Positions 53,741 to 62,889 of a DNA stretch of 64,000 bases are shown piece after piece. This stretch comes from Pelagibacteraceae bacterium AG-325-J17 (lineage in GTDB: Bacteria; Pseudomonadota; Alphaproteobacteria; Pelagibacterales; Pelagibacteraceae). The notes under the pieces are model-generated. The model had not been told where the DNA came from. It saw only the letters and a list, made by a program, of their open reading frames with translations, and made no database searches. Position 1 is the first letter of the stretch; every line of letters starts with the position of its first letter. The translations under genes were made by a program, and so were the position numbers. The stretch spans positions 1-64,000 of the forward strand of contig QBYM01000002.1 of the NCBI GenBank assembly GCA_003282825.1. The letters are read 5' to 3'.

Positions 53741-54700
53741 TTATTTTTTTGCAAACAAATTAGTTAATTCATAAACTATTGTTGCTGCAGCAAGAGAGGT
53801 TACTTCAGCATGATCATATGCTGGTGAAACCTCAACAACATCAGCTGAAATTAAATTTAAACCTGATAAACCTCTTATAGTGTTAACCATTTCTCTTGAG
53901 GTCATTCCGGCAATTTCTGGTGTACCAGTTCCAGGGGCAAAAGCAGGATCTAATACATCTATATCAATAGATAAATATAAAGCGTTATCTCCAACTCTTT
54001 TTTTAATTCTTTCAGCAATTTTATCAGTTCCCTGAGTTTGAAACTCATCACAATGAATAATCTTAAATCCAAAACTTTCATCATTTTTGATGTCATCTCT
54101 ACTGTACAAAGGTCCTCTTATGCCCACATGCATTGAAGCATCATCTAAAAATAAATTTTCTTCTCTTGCTCTTCTAAAAGGCGTACCATGAGTGTAAGGT
54201 GCACCAAAATAAGTATCCCAAGTATCCAAGTGAGCATCAAAATGCACTAAAGCTACTGGACCATTGTTAATTTTATTAACAGCTTTTAACAATGGAAATG
54301 CAATTGTGTGGTCACCACCAAGACTTATAATTCCTCCAACTTTATTCAATAATTCTTCAGCCCCCACCTCTATCTGTTTAATTGCTTCTTCAATATTAAA
54401 TGGGTTACAAGTGATATCTCCTGCATCAGCTACCTGTTGTACTTTAAAAGGTTCAACATCATAACTTGGATGGTAATTTGTTCTTAAGTGTCTGGAAGCT
54501 TGTCTAATACTTTGGGGTCCAAATCTTGCACCTGGTCTGTAACTGGTTCCAGCATCAAATGGAATCCCAACAATTGCAACATCGCAACTCTCCACATCTC
54601 TTAGCTCAGGTAATCTTGCAAATGTTGAAGGGCCAGCAAACCGTGGCACTTTAGTTCCACTTACTGGTTGGATTGGATCTTTATTTCTTTTTTTTTTCAC
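53741..54700 (-). CDS. speB: Agmatinase / ureohydrolase family
   Basis: The 319-residue ureohydrolase has the dimanganese motifs SLGGDHTIAFP, VHFDAHLDTWD and SIDIDVLDPAFAPGTGTPE in order. It hydrolyses agmatine or a related guanidino compound (such as guanidinobutyrate) to urea and an amine. The family does not separate these substrates on motif alone. Just downstream is an aldehyde dehydrogenase, and a PotABCD-type importer lies in the same part of the window, so a polyamine/guanidine catabolic role fits. Divergent from the zincin gene with a 41-nt gap. Confidence 0.9.
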   Translation of the reverse strand: MKKKRNKDPIQPVSGTKVPRFAGPSTFARLPELRDVESCDVAIVGIPFDAGTSYRPGARFGPQSIRQASRHLRTNYHPSYDVEPFKVQQVADAGDITCNPFNIEEAIKQIEVGAEELLNKVGGIISLGGDHTIAFPLLKAVNKINNGPVALVHFDAHLDTWDTYFGAPYTHGTPFRRAREENLFLDDASMHVGIRGPLYSRDDIKNDESFGFKIIHCDEFQTQGTDKIAERIKKRVGDNALYLSIDIDVLDPAFAPGTGTPEIAGMTSREMVNTIRGLSGLNLISADVVEVSPAYDHAEVTSLAAATIVYELTNLFAKK

Positions 54701-54741
54701 AGTAAAATTGTATCACATTCATCTAAATTGGAATATCTTCT

Positions 54742-55476
54742 ATGTGTAAATTTATGAGCTTAATTAGATTAATTATACTATCTTTATTTATTTTTACTCA
54801 AACTCAAGCTGATACTATTTATAATCTTATAAAAATTCCAAATTTAGAAATTTATGACATTAAAACTCCAAACAAACTGAGATACTTATATGCCAAACAA
54901 CCTTTTACACTCGGTGTTGAAAAAAATATAAATTGTTATAATTCTGAAAAGAAAATTCTCGATCAAAAATATAAAATAATTAAAAAAAATTTAAATAGAT
55001 ATAGTCAAGAATTTCTTAAAAAAATTAATCTTAAATACATAGTCCTGTGTGAGGATTTATCCATATCAAATATTAATACTGCTGGAATTCCTGACCATAT
55101 AATGAAAACATTAATCTTAGATATTAAATTTAACGAAGATTATTTTGAACGTGTAATCCACCATGAAGTGTTCCATATTATAAATGATAGTTTTAAAAAA
55201 TTATTTGACGAAGACGTCTGGTCTAAATTTAACGTCAAAGAATTCGAATATGCTGAATGCTCCACCTGTACAGATAAATTAGGCTTAGATACTTACACAA
55301 ATACTAATGGTTTTTTAACTGAATATTCAAGATCAACTGCATCTGAGGATATGGCTGAAGTATTCTCTCATTTAATGATTGGATTAAATTTAGATAGCCT
55401 CGATCCAATTTTAGAAAAGAAAATTCACTTTATTAAAACTAATCTTTTAAAGATAGATGAAACTTTCATTTTATGA
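54742..55476 (+). CDS. Secreted zincin-type metallopeptidase, uncharacterised
   Basis: The 244-residue product has a signal peptide (about residues 6-23, ILSLFIFTQTQA) and a zinc-peptidase motif HEVFH (HExxH, in IHHEVFHIIND, about residues 140-144). A downstream SEDMAEVFSHLM could give the third ligand Glu, as in gluzincins. A CSTC pair lies between (about residues 172-175). The family is not one I can name. An in-frame ATG at codon 5 is an alternative start. The next gene overlaps by 4 nt (ATGA), so the zincin and cyclophilin are co-expressed. Confidence 0.78.
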   Translation: MCKFMSLIRLIILSLFIFTQTQADTIYNLIKIPNLEIYDIKTPNKLRYLYAKQPFTLGVEKNINCYNSEKKILDQKYKIIKKNLNRYSQEFLKKINLKYIVLCEDLSISNINTAGIPDHIMKTLILDIKFNEDYFERVIHHEVFHIINDSFKKLFDEDVWSKFNVKEFEYAECSTCTDKLGLDTYTNTNGFLTEYSRSTASEDMAEVFSHLMIGLNLDSLDPILEKKIHFIKTNLLKIDETFIL

Positions 55477-56120
55477 TTGAAAAAATTAAGGCGTCAAAAT
55501 CTGAAAAAGTAATTTTGATATTTATAGTTACTTTAGCTATATTCTTTTTTGGTTCTTTCTTTTTGATAAAAGATAAATGTTTATTTGTAAAAAATTATGA
55601 CCCTCTAAAAATTACTTTTGATAATCCAAAAAATATTGCAATATTGAATGTTACTTGTGGAAATGTAATAATTGAACTTTATCCTAACATTTCACCCAAT
55701 GCTGTAAAAAGATTTAAACAATTAATTAACACAAAATCCTATGATGATGTTGCATTTCATAGAGTAATTAAAGACACACTTGTTCAGGCTGGGGATTTAG
55801 AGTTTGGAAAAAAGGGTAATTTAAATTATGGAAAAATTGGAACTGGGAAATCTGGATTAGGAACAATCAATTCAGAGGTGGATACTCCATTTAACTTCGA
55901 TAAAGGTAGTGTTGGTTTTGCAAGAGGTCAAAAATATAACACTGAGGATAGTCAATTTTTTATAATTCTCAGAGATGAGCCATTATATGAAACTGAATAT
56001 ACCCCAATAGGAAAGGTAATTTATGGATTGGAAGCTTTGGAAAAAATTAAATATTTAGATAAATCACAATATGTATTAAGGCCTGACTTTATAAATTCTT
56101 TAAGAATGTTAGTTGACTAA
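55473..56120 (+). CDS. Membrane-anchored cyclophilin-type peptidyl-prolyl isomerase
   Basis: The 215-residue protein has an N-terminal membrane segment (about residues 14-36, VILIFIVTLAIFFFGSFFLI). A periplasmic cyclophilin domain follows: IIELYPNISPNAVKRFKQL, the catalytic Arg in VAFHRVIKDTLVQAGD and GFARGQKYNTEDSQFFIIL. It should isomerise proline bonds in exported proteins. The overlap with the secreted zincin gene suggests a shared role in the periplasm. Its end overlaps the convergent fadB-like gene by 12 nt. Confidence 0.92.
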   Translation: MIEKIKASKSEKVILIFIVTLAIFFFGSFFLIKDKCLFVKNYDPLKITFDNPKNIAILNVTCGNVIIELYPNISPNAVKRFKQLINTKSYDDVAFHRVIKDTLVQAGDLEFGKKGNLNYGKIGTGKSGLGTINSEVDTPFNFDKGSVGFARGQKYNTEDSQFFIILRDEPLYETEYTPIGKVIYGLEALEKIKYLDKSQYVLRPDFINSLRMLVD

Positions 56121-58331
56121 AGGTTTACCTGTAGCGAGAGTGTGTTTTATTCTATCTTGAGTTTTTTGAGTTTCAATTAATCTCATAAAAGCATCAAGCT
56201 CCAATTTAAATAAATCATCTTCAGATAAAGTTTTATCAATTGTAGTATCACCTCCACTCAAAACATGAGCTAGCTCTTTTGCAACCTCAACCCCATGTTC
56301 TAATATAACTTTATCATTATAAAGTTTTTCTAAAATTTTATCCATTTCTCCTCTTACTGCTTTTCCAGGTAGATTAAATTTATTTTCATCAGGAGCTTTA
56401 AAATCTTTATTTTCACTAAGAATTTTTTTTGAAACTTCTAATAAACTATTCCTGTTCATTATCTTTTTATCATTTGGCCTCAAATATTTCATAGGTTCTG
56501 CTTCAACTGGTGAAGTGGCTGTCTTTCCATATCCAATAATATCAAACACTTTAAGTGGAGCAAAATTAGGGTCCTTTTTGGCTTCGTCAGTATCTAGCCA
56601 TCTAGCTAACATTTCCTTACATCCTCCACCTGCTGGGATCAAACCAACAATAGTTTCAACTAATCCAACTACTATATTTGTGTGTGAGGCAACAAAATTA
56701 CTTTGAACCATTACTTCAAATCCACCACCTAAAGTTAATCCTGAAGGAGCTGAAATTACCGGATATTTGGAATATTTTAAATGCTTACATGTTTCTTGAA
56801 AATATTTAATGAATTTTTCAATTGATTTAAAATCTTTTTTATCAGCAAATTGCATTGTATAGGTTAAATTAACACCAGCAGAAAACTGCATACTTTCATT
56901 AATTATTATCAGAGGTTTATCAGTTGCTTTTTTAAGAGCATCCATAGAGTCATAATCTAAAGCATTAGCTTTAGTAGTAAACTCAACAATGTTATAGTCA
57001 CTAAACTTATAAATTTTTGCTGAGTCATTTCCATCCAAACTTAAGGCTGTTTTCTTAACTTTGCCTAAAGTTTCAATATTTGTATATTTTTGTCTTTCAC
57101 CATAAAAATCTTCATTTTGAGTTTTAGATAAATTTTCTAAGAAACTATTGCCACTAAAATCATCAACTTTATCAAAAAAATTTTTAACCCCTATTTCTTC
57201 AAGCATTTCGAAAGGACCTTTAGCCCAGTTAAAGCCAAGCCTCATTGCTTCATCAATATCATTAAATTCCTTAGTAATTCCTGGCACTAATGAAGACGCA
57301 TATTTAATTATTTTAGATATTACAGACCAAGCATATTCACCATATTTATCTTCTCTATCAATTAGTGCTTTAAGATCTACTTTATCTGATTTCATATCAA
57401 TCTTTTTGGTAGGTGAATAATCACCAGTCGCAAGATTAATAGCTTCCATAACTTTATTAGTTTCAGTTTTGTTAATTCTGTAAAATCCACCTTTACCTTT
57501 TCTTCCAGTATAGCCAGTATCAATTAATTTTTTTACTAATGGAATTTCTTTTGCAACCTCATGAAACTTATCTGTCTCAGGCAGCTCTTTAATAAAACTT
57601 TTTAAAACATCAGCCATTAAATCAATACCTATTAAATCATAAAGACCAAATACTCCTGTTTTTGGAATTCCCATTGGTCTTCCAAAAATTGCATCTGCTT
57701 CTTCGACTGACAATTTCATTTTAAAAGCTTCAGTCATAGCTATTTGCATAGCATAAACACCTACTCTGTTTCCTAAAAAGCCAGGAGTATCATTACAAAC
57801 AATTGCACCTTTTCCTAGCTCTATTTCACAAAATTCTTTTAATTCATTTATTTTATTTAGATCATTATTTTCATTTTTAACGATTTCTAAAAGGCCCATA
57901 TATCTCACAGGGTTAAAAAAGTGAGTAATACAAAAATCTTTTTTTTCTTTATCAGTTAAGTGTTCTGATAAAACTTTAATTGGAATAGATGAAGTATTTG
58001 AAGAAACAATCGCTCCTTCTTTTCTTGCTTTAAATATTTTTTCATAAATTTGATGTTTAATGTCAATTCTTTCCACAACTGCTTCAACAACCCAATCAGC
58101 ATCTTTTACTACATCAAAATTGTCATCTATATTTCCAACTTTAATATTATTAATTTTTGATCTATCGAGTAATAAAGGTGGTCTGGATTTATGAATTCTA
58201 TCTCTTGCTTTTTCACTAATTTCAGTTTTTAAATCTAGTAAAGTAACTGGAACATTTGCGTTACATAAATGAGCAGCTATTCCACTTCCCATTGTTCCTG
58301 AACCAATCACTACTACGCTCTTAATCTTCAT
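56109..58331 (-). CDS. 3-hydroxyacyl-CoA dehydrogenase/enoyl-CoA hydratase fusion (reversed FadB order)
   Basis: The 740-residue fusion starts with the hydroxyacyl-CoA dehydrogenase domain: VVIGSGTMGSGIAAHL (residues 7-22), SSNTSSIPIK, FCITHFFNPVRYMGLLEIV, CNDTPGFLGNR and GRKGKGGFY. The crotonase domain follows (about residues 440-600, GLTLGGGFEVMVQSNF, with Glu in GGGFEV). Classic FadB has the opposite order. It performs two steps of acyl-CoA beta-oxidation. It is last in the leftward run from the M24-like gene and PotABCD genes, 12 nt after the PotC-like gene, so it may serve breakdown of the imported compound. Confidence 0.9.
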   Translation of the reverse strand: MKIKSVVVIGSGTMGSGIAAHLCNANVPVTLLDLKTEISEKARDRIHKSRPPLLLDRSKINNIKVGNIDDNFDVVKDADWVVEAVVERIDIKHQIYEKIFKARKEGAIVSSNTSSIPIKVLSEHLTDKEKKDFCITHFFNPVRYMGLLEIVKNENNDLNKINELKEFCEIELGKGAIVCNDTPGFLGNRVGVYAMQIAMTEAFKMKLSVEEADAIFGRPMGIPKTGVFGLYDLIGIDLMADVLKSFIKELPETDKFHEVAKEIPLVKKLIDTGYTGRKGKGGFYRINKTETNKVMEAINLATGDYSPTKKIDMKSDKVDLKALIDREDKYGEYAWSVISKIIKYASSLVPGITKEFNDIDEAMRLGFNWAKGPFEMLEEIGVKNFFDKVDDFSGNSFLENLSKTQNEDFYGERQKYTNIETLGKVKKTALSLDGNDSAKIYKFSDYNIVEFTTKANALDYDSMDALKKATDKPLIIINESMQFSAGVNLTYTMQFADKKDFKSIEKFIKYFQETCKHLKYSKYPVISAPSGLTLGGGFEVMVQSNFVASHTNIVVGLVETIVGLIPAGGGCKEMLARWLDTDEAKKDPNFAPLKVFDIIGYGKTATSPVEAEPMKYLRPNDKKIMNRNSLLEVSKKILSENKDFKAPDENKFNLPGKAVRGEMDKILEKLYNDKVILEHGVEVAKELAHVLSGGDTTIDKTLSEDDLFKLELDAFMRLIETQKTQDRIKHTLATGKPLVN

Positions 58332-58343
58332 GTAGTAATCTTA

Positions 58344-59198
58344 CTATCTGTTAATACCTCTGAGTCTCTCAGACCTTCTTCTTAAGAGTTCAGCAGTAAC
58401 TAATATTAATGTTGATAAAATAATTAAACAAGTTGCAACGGCAAGAATGGTTGGGCTCAACTGTTCTCTTAAACCTGTCCACATTTGAATAGGGATTGTA
58501 GTATTTTCTAACCCGGCTAAGAACAATACCACCACAACTTCATCAAATGAAGTTACAAAAGCAAATAATCCCCCAGATATCACACCCGGTAGAATTAATG
58601 GTAAAGTGATTTTCATAAAAGTATTAACTGGATTACTACCAAGACTTGCTGCTGCTCTTGTTACACTATGGTCAAATCCTGATAAAGTTGCAGTAACAGT
58701 TATTACTACAAATGGTGTACCTAATATAATATGAGCAAGAATAATACCTAAATGAGTTGCAGCCAAACCTGCTTTAGCCATAAAGAAAAATATTGCTACA
58801 CCAGAAATAATTAATGGAACAATCATTGGAGATATTAAAACTGCCATAATTAAACCCTTGTAAGGCATGTGTCTGCTGCTTAAGCCTAAAGCAGCAACAG
58901 TTCCCAAAATAACTGAACCAATTGTTGCAAAAATTGCAATGATAAAACTATTTTTTGTAGCTAAACCCCAAGGATTTTTGGTCCCATAGATCATGTCCTT
59001 ATACCATCTTAATGAAAATGCATCAGGGTCTAGTCGTTTCATTCCATCGGAAAAAACTAAAAATTCTTCAGCGTTGAAAGATAATGGGAAAATTACAAAC
59101 AATGGAGCAATAAGAAAAAAGAAAACTGCTGCACAAATAGTCAAATAAACATAATGCCAAATTCTGTAATGTGGTTCTGTATATTTTGGTAAGGCCAT
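58344..59198 (-). CDS. ABC permease, PotC type
   Basis: The 284-residue permease has six membrane helices, with the EAA loop TRAAASLGSNPVNTFMKITLPLILPGVISG (about residues 176-205) and the family FSLRWYKDMIYG stretch. It is one half of the polyamine/opine/spermidine-type importer pore and pairs with the PotB-like protein (4-nt gap). The substrate is inferred only from family. Confidence 0.93.
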   Translation of the reverse strand: MALPKYTEPHYRIWHYVYLTICAAVFFFLIAPLFVIFPLSFNAEEFLVFSDGMKRLDPDAFSLRWYKDMIYGTKNPWGLATKNSFIIAIFATIGSVILGTVAALGLSSRHMPYKGLIMAVLISPMIVPLIISGVAIFFFMAKAGLAATHLGIILAHIILGTPFVVITVTATLSGFDHSVTRAAASLGSNPVNTFMKITLPLILPGVISGGLFAFVTSFDEVVVVLFLAGLENTTIPIQMWTGLREQLSPTILAVATCLIILSTLILVTAELLRRRSERLRGINR

Positions 59199-59202
59199 TC
59201 TT

Positions 59203-60456
59203 TTATCCTAATTTAATATTATCTATTCCAACTAATTTATTATACACCCAGTAAATCGCTAAAACTCCTGTCAATAACATCAAACCCATTGCCGATGCAA
59301 AGCTCCAATCAAGCGTACTCTTCATATGAAATGCAATTTGATTACTGATTAGAGTACCAGAAGCTCCTCCAACTAAGGCTGGGGTTATATAATAACCTAT
59401 AGCTAATATGAAAACTAATAAACAACCGGCTCCAATTCCTGGAATAGTTAATGGAAAATAAACTTTCCAAAAAGCTACAAAAGGTGTTCCACCTAATGAC
59501 TTTCCAGCTCTCATCAAGCTTGGGGAAATAGTTTTCATCACGCTATAAAGTGGCAAAACCATAAAAGGTAACAAAATCTGTGTCATCGCAACATAGCTAC
59601 CTGTTTTATTGAACATCATTTCAGGTCTATTATCATCGGCCACTAATCCTATACCAACAAAGAAATCATTAACCAAACCTTGTTGTTGCAACAAAATCAT
59701 CCAACTAGCAGTTCTTACAAGTAATGATGTCCAAAATGGAAGAAGCACACAGATCATTAAAAGGTTGCTATACTTCATAGGTAAAGTAGCTAACAAATGA
59801 GCAATTGGGTATGCCATTAAAAAACAAAATACTGTAACAAAAAATGCAATTTCTAAAGTTCTTAGCCATAGAACTCTATGGATCCGTCTATCTTCAGGAA
59901 CACTTACTATTTCTCCATTCTCATTTTTAAACATATCTATACCCTTTAGATATTTCTGACCAGTATATGCTGGAGCTCTTCTTTTAATTGCTTGCCAATA
60001 TTCAACATTGGCCCATCTTTTGTGTACGGCCATTATTTGTTCTTTATAGTTTCCTTCTTCGAAAGATTTAGATTTTCTCCTTAATTTTTTAATAATACTT
60101 TTAAATCCGTTCTTTGTATAATTTAGTTGTGTAGATAATTTTCCCTCACGTTTTTCATCTACTAACTTTGTAAAATCTGAATGAAAAGCTGCAAAAACTT
60201 CTTCGTCTGGTAATTCTTTACCATCCCATTTTTCCATTGCTTTAAAAGTTTTAGGAAGCATTTCAGTGACCATCTTGTCATCCACACTTCTCATAAGCAT
60301 GTCTCCAATGGGAAAAACATAAGTGATAATTATGAACAAGAGCAAGGGTGCTACAAGTAGGAAGGCTTTAATCTTATTTCTTCTTTCGGCTTTTTTAAGA
60401 CTTACCTCTAAAGGAATTCCATCAGTTGTTAAAATTTGTTTTGTTTCTGAGCTCAT
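59203..60456 (-). CDS. ABC permease, PotB type, with a large insertion
   Basis: The 417-residue permease has a first membrane helix near residue 34-52 and then a long hydrophilic insert (about residues 55-195, basic and charged). Five further helices and the EAA loop RAGKSLGGTPFVAFWKVYFPLTIPG follow. Ordinary PotB is about 280 residues. The insert should lie in the periplasm, between helices one and two, where it might contact the binding protein. Its ATG is 8 nt from the preceding hairpin, without a clear ribosome site. Confidence 0.92.
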   Translation of the reverse strand: MSSETKQILTTDGIPLEVSLKKAERRNKIKAFLLVAPLLLFIIITYVFPIGDMLMRSVDDKMVTEMLPKTFKAMEKWDGKELPDEEVFAAFHSDFTKLVDEKREGKLSTQLNYTKNGFKSIIKKLRRKSKSFEEGNYKEQIMAVHKRWANVEYWQAIKRRAPAYTGQKYLKGIDMFKNENGEIVSVPEDRRIHRVLWLRTLEIAFFVTVFCFLMAYPIAHLLATLPMKYSNLLMICVLLPFWTSLLVRTASWMILLQQQGLVNDFFVGIGLVADDNRPEMMFNKTGSYVAMTQILLPFMVLPLYSVMKTISPSLMRAGKSLGGTPFVAFWKVYFPLTIPGIGAGCLLVFILAIGYYITPALVGGASGTLISNQIAFHMKSTLDWSFASAMGLMLLTGVLAIYWVYNKLVGIDNIKLG

Positions 60457-60464
60457 AAATAAAA

Positions 60465-60491
60465 AGGGCGGTTATCAAATAACCGCCCTTA
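60465..60491 (-). terminator. Hairpin/attenuator between potD-like and potB-like genes
   Basis: AAGGGCGGTTAT at 60465-60476 pairs perfectly with 60480-60491 around a 3-nt loop, and a T run follows on the minus strand. The stem is G+C-rich for this genome. It lies after the binding-protein stop (60528) and ends 8 nt before the start of the first permease gene. It is a likely partial terminator that raises binding-protein levels over permease, and it may also hide the permease start. Confidence 0.85.
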
Positions 60492-60527
60492 AATTATAAT
60501 ATATAATTAAGTTTAATAAAACTTAAA

Positions 60528-61649
60528 TTATAGACCAGCTTTCATAGCTTCCCATTTTTCACCAAGCTCTGTACCGTTGTCAGCCCAGTAAAGTGGATCT
60601 ACTAAGAAGTAGTTTTTAGTGTTAGCTGGTGCAGTTGGCATTTGTGGTACCATATTAGTTTTACCATCTTTATACCACGGCTCTCCTGCTTCCATAATAG
60701 CTATAGAAGATTTTCTCCAAGGAGCGTATGCAATATATTTTGCACTTCCTGCTAACATTTCTGTGCTAGTCATCATAGCTAAAGCTTTTTTAGCCATACC
60801 ATTAGCATCGTTTGGTCCACCCTTAACTTGTACAAAGTACTCGTAGTCAAGACCTTGTCCATCCCATACTTGAACTAGTGGTGCACCTTCTCCAATGATA
60901 GCATTGAAAAATCTACCATTCCAACCAGTTGCCATAACAACTTCACCACTCATTAATAATTCTGGTGGTTGAGCACCTGCAGACCAAAATACACATCCAC
61001 CTTTTGGATCTGTACATAATTCTTTGATCTTGTTCATAGCTCTGTCCACACCTTTATCAGTGTTTAAAGCTTTGTAGATTTTTGCTCCACCTTTTCCTGG
61101 TTTAATTCCATCTGCAGCTAAAGCGATTTCTAAGTTTGTTAGAGCGCCTTTGTAGATAGCTCTTTTTCCAGGGAATTTTTTAGTGTTAAAGAAATCTTTG
61201 ATAGTCTTTGGAGTGCCTTTAACATTATTTTTGTTATAAGCGTAGTTCCAAGAATATAAAATGTTTCCTACAGCACATTTACTTGGCATTGCAGTAAAGA
61301 AATCTTTACTTGCAGGAGTTCCATCTGGTGCAGGTGGAAAATCTTTGTCAAAATCAAATTCAACAAATAATCCTTCATCACATCCATTGATAGTATCCAT
61401 TGCAAATACGTCGATTATATCCCACGTAATTTTGCCAGCTTCTTTTTGTGCTTTGATCTCAGATAATCCACCTGAATAATCAACCCAGTTGATAGTTATA
61501 CCAAGGGCTTTACCAGTAGGATCACCATAACCTAACTTTTGAGACTCTGTGTAAGCTCCACCCCAAGACACTGCAGTTACTGCAAATGCTGAAGTAGTTA
61601 CAGAGATAGCAAAAGAAATGGCTAGTAATAATTTACTAAGTGTTTTCAT
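60528..61649 (-). CDS. Spermidine/putrescine-type ABC substrate-binding protein (PotD-like)
   Basis: The 373-residue protein has a signal peptide (residues 1-23, ending SAFA) and the extracellular-binding-protein-1 fold with VSWGGAYTESQKLGYGDP. Conserved pieces are FNTKKFPGKRAIYKG, ATGWNGRFFNAI and YAPWRKSSI. It binds a small polar ligand, perhaps a polyamine, but related proteins bind opines or compatible solutes. It is followed by a hairpin, as expected for a highly expressed binding protein. A 102-nt gap (61650-61751) separates it from the ATPase gene. No clear operator was found there. Confidence 0.9.
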   Translation of the reverse strand: MKTLSKLLLAISFAISVTTSAFAVTAVSWGGAYTESQKLGYGDPTGKALGITINWVDYSGGLSEIKAQKEAGKITWDIIDVFAMDTINGCDEGLFVEFDFDKDFPPAPDGTPASKDFFTAMPSKCAVGNILYSWNYAYNKNNVKGTPKTIKDFFNTKKFPGKRAIYKGALTNLEIALAADGIKPGKGGAKIYKALNTDKGVDRAMNKIKELCTDPKGGCVFWSAGAQPPELLMSGEVVMATGWNGRFFNAIIGEGAPLVQVWDGQGLDYEYFVQVKGGPNDANGMAKKALAMMTSTEMLAGSAKYIAYAPWRKSSIAIMEAGEPWYKDGKTNMVPQMPTAPANTKNYFLVDPLYWADNGTELGEKWEAMKAGL

Positions 61650-61751
61650 TTTTCCTCCGTTTAAACGTTTTTTTATAAAAACAGATTACAACAAGATCGA
61701 TAAAGAGAGTCAACAGCCCTTTTTGTAAGTTATACAAGATCTAATTGGTGT

Positions 61752-62837
61752 TTATTTTGGGTCTAATGCTCTAGCATCTTCACTATTCCAACCAATCTTG
61801 ATTTCATTCCCTAATTTAATATCAAGATTAGATGAACTATTTGGTACTTTGAGAATAAATTCAGAATTTCCTAATAAATTAATTCGCACTCTAGTATGGT
61901 CACCATGGTAAATAACTTCTTCTATTTTTCCGTTATGAACATTGTCCATCTTATCATTTGGATTAATTAAAGCTCTCTCAGGTCTTAATGATACGGTTGT
62001 TTTATCCCCTTTTCCTTTAACTGAAATTGGATTTGCCAAAATTTCTGCATTAGCTAACTTCACTTTACATTTTCCACCAGAAATATCTGACACTTCTCCA
62101 GCAAAAGTGTTATTTTCTCCAATAAATTCTGCAACAAATGAATTAACTGGTTTTTCATACAGTTCATCAGGACTTGAAAGTTGTTGAACTTTACCATCAT
62201 TGAAAACAGCAATACGATTTGACATTGTAAGCGCTTCACTTTGGTCATGAGTTACATAAACAACAGTTACCCCAATACTTTCATGGATATGTTTAATTTC
62301 ATATTGCATGCTCTCTCTTAAATTTTTATCTAAAGCACCCAAAGGTTCATCCATTAAAACTAATTGTGGATCAAATACTAATGACCTTGCTACAGCAACT
62401 CTTTGTTGTTGTCCTCCAGATAATTGACCTGGCATTCTTTGGGCAAAACCTTGAAGCGAAACCATTGATAATGCTTTATCAATTTTTTTATCTGCTTCAT
62501 CTTTAGGAATTTTTCTAACTCTTAAAGGAAATGCTAAATTTTCATAAACTGTCATATGTGGAAATAAAGCGTAATTTTGAAATACCATTCCTATCCCTCT
62601 TTTGTGCGGAGGGATACTTGAAATCGCATTACCATCTAAATATATTTCACCGTTAGTTGGTGTTTCAAAACCAGCTAACATCATTAAACAAGTTGTTTTT
62701 CCTGAGCCAGAAGGTCCTAACATTGTTACAAATTCACCTTCTTCAATATCTAATTGAAGATCTTTTACAACTAAGATCTTTCCATCATAGCTTTTATCAA
62801 CTTTATCAAATTTAACGAAATCTTTTTTTGAAGCCAT
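61752..62837 (-). CDS. ABC transporter ATP-binding protein, PotA type
   Basis: The ATPase has Walker A GPSGSGKTT, signature LSGGQQQR, Walker B LVLMDEPLGALD and a C-terminal TOBE-like part (from about residue 250). I start it at ATG 62835-62837 (MASKKDFVKF, 361 residues). An upstream TTG would add 14 hydrophobic residues without family support. It energises the PotBCD-like importer encoded downstream and lies 52 nt after the M24-like gene. Confidence 0.93.
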   Translation of the reverse strand: MASKKDFVKFDKVDKSYDGKILVVKDLQLDIEEGEFVTMLGPSGSGKTTCLMMLAGFETPTNGEIYLDGNAISSIPPHKRGIGMVFQNYALFPHMTVYENLAFPLRVRKIPKDEADKKIDKALSMVSLQGFAQRMPGQLSGGQQQRVAVARSLVFDPQLVLMDEPLGALDKNLRESMQYEIKHIHESIGVTVVYVTHDQSEALTMSNRIAVFNDGKVQQLSSPDELYEKPVNSFVAEFIGENNTFAGEVSDISGGKCKVKLANAEILANPISVKGKGDKTTVSLRPERALINPNDKMDNVHNGKIEEVIYHGDHTRVRINLLGNSEFILKVPNSSSNLDIKLGNEIKIGWNSEDARALDPK

Positions 62838-62889
62838 AATTTTCAATAACTTTAAAACATTTGTAGGAATAAATATCAACCATTAATAA

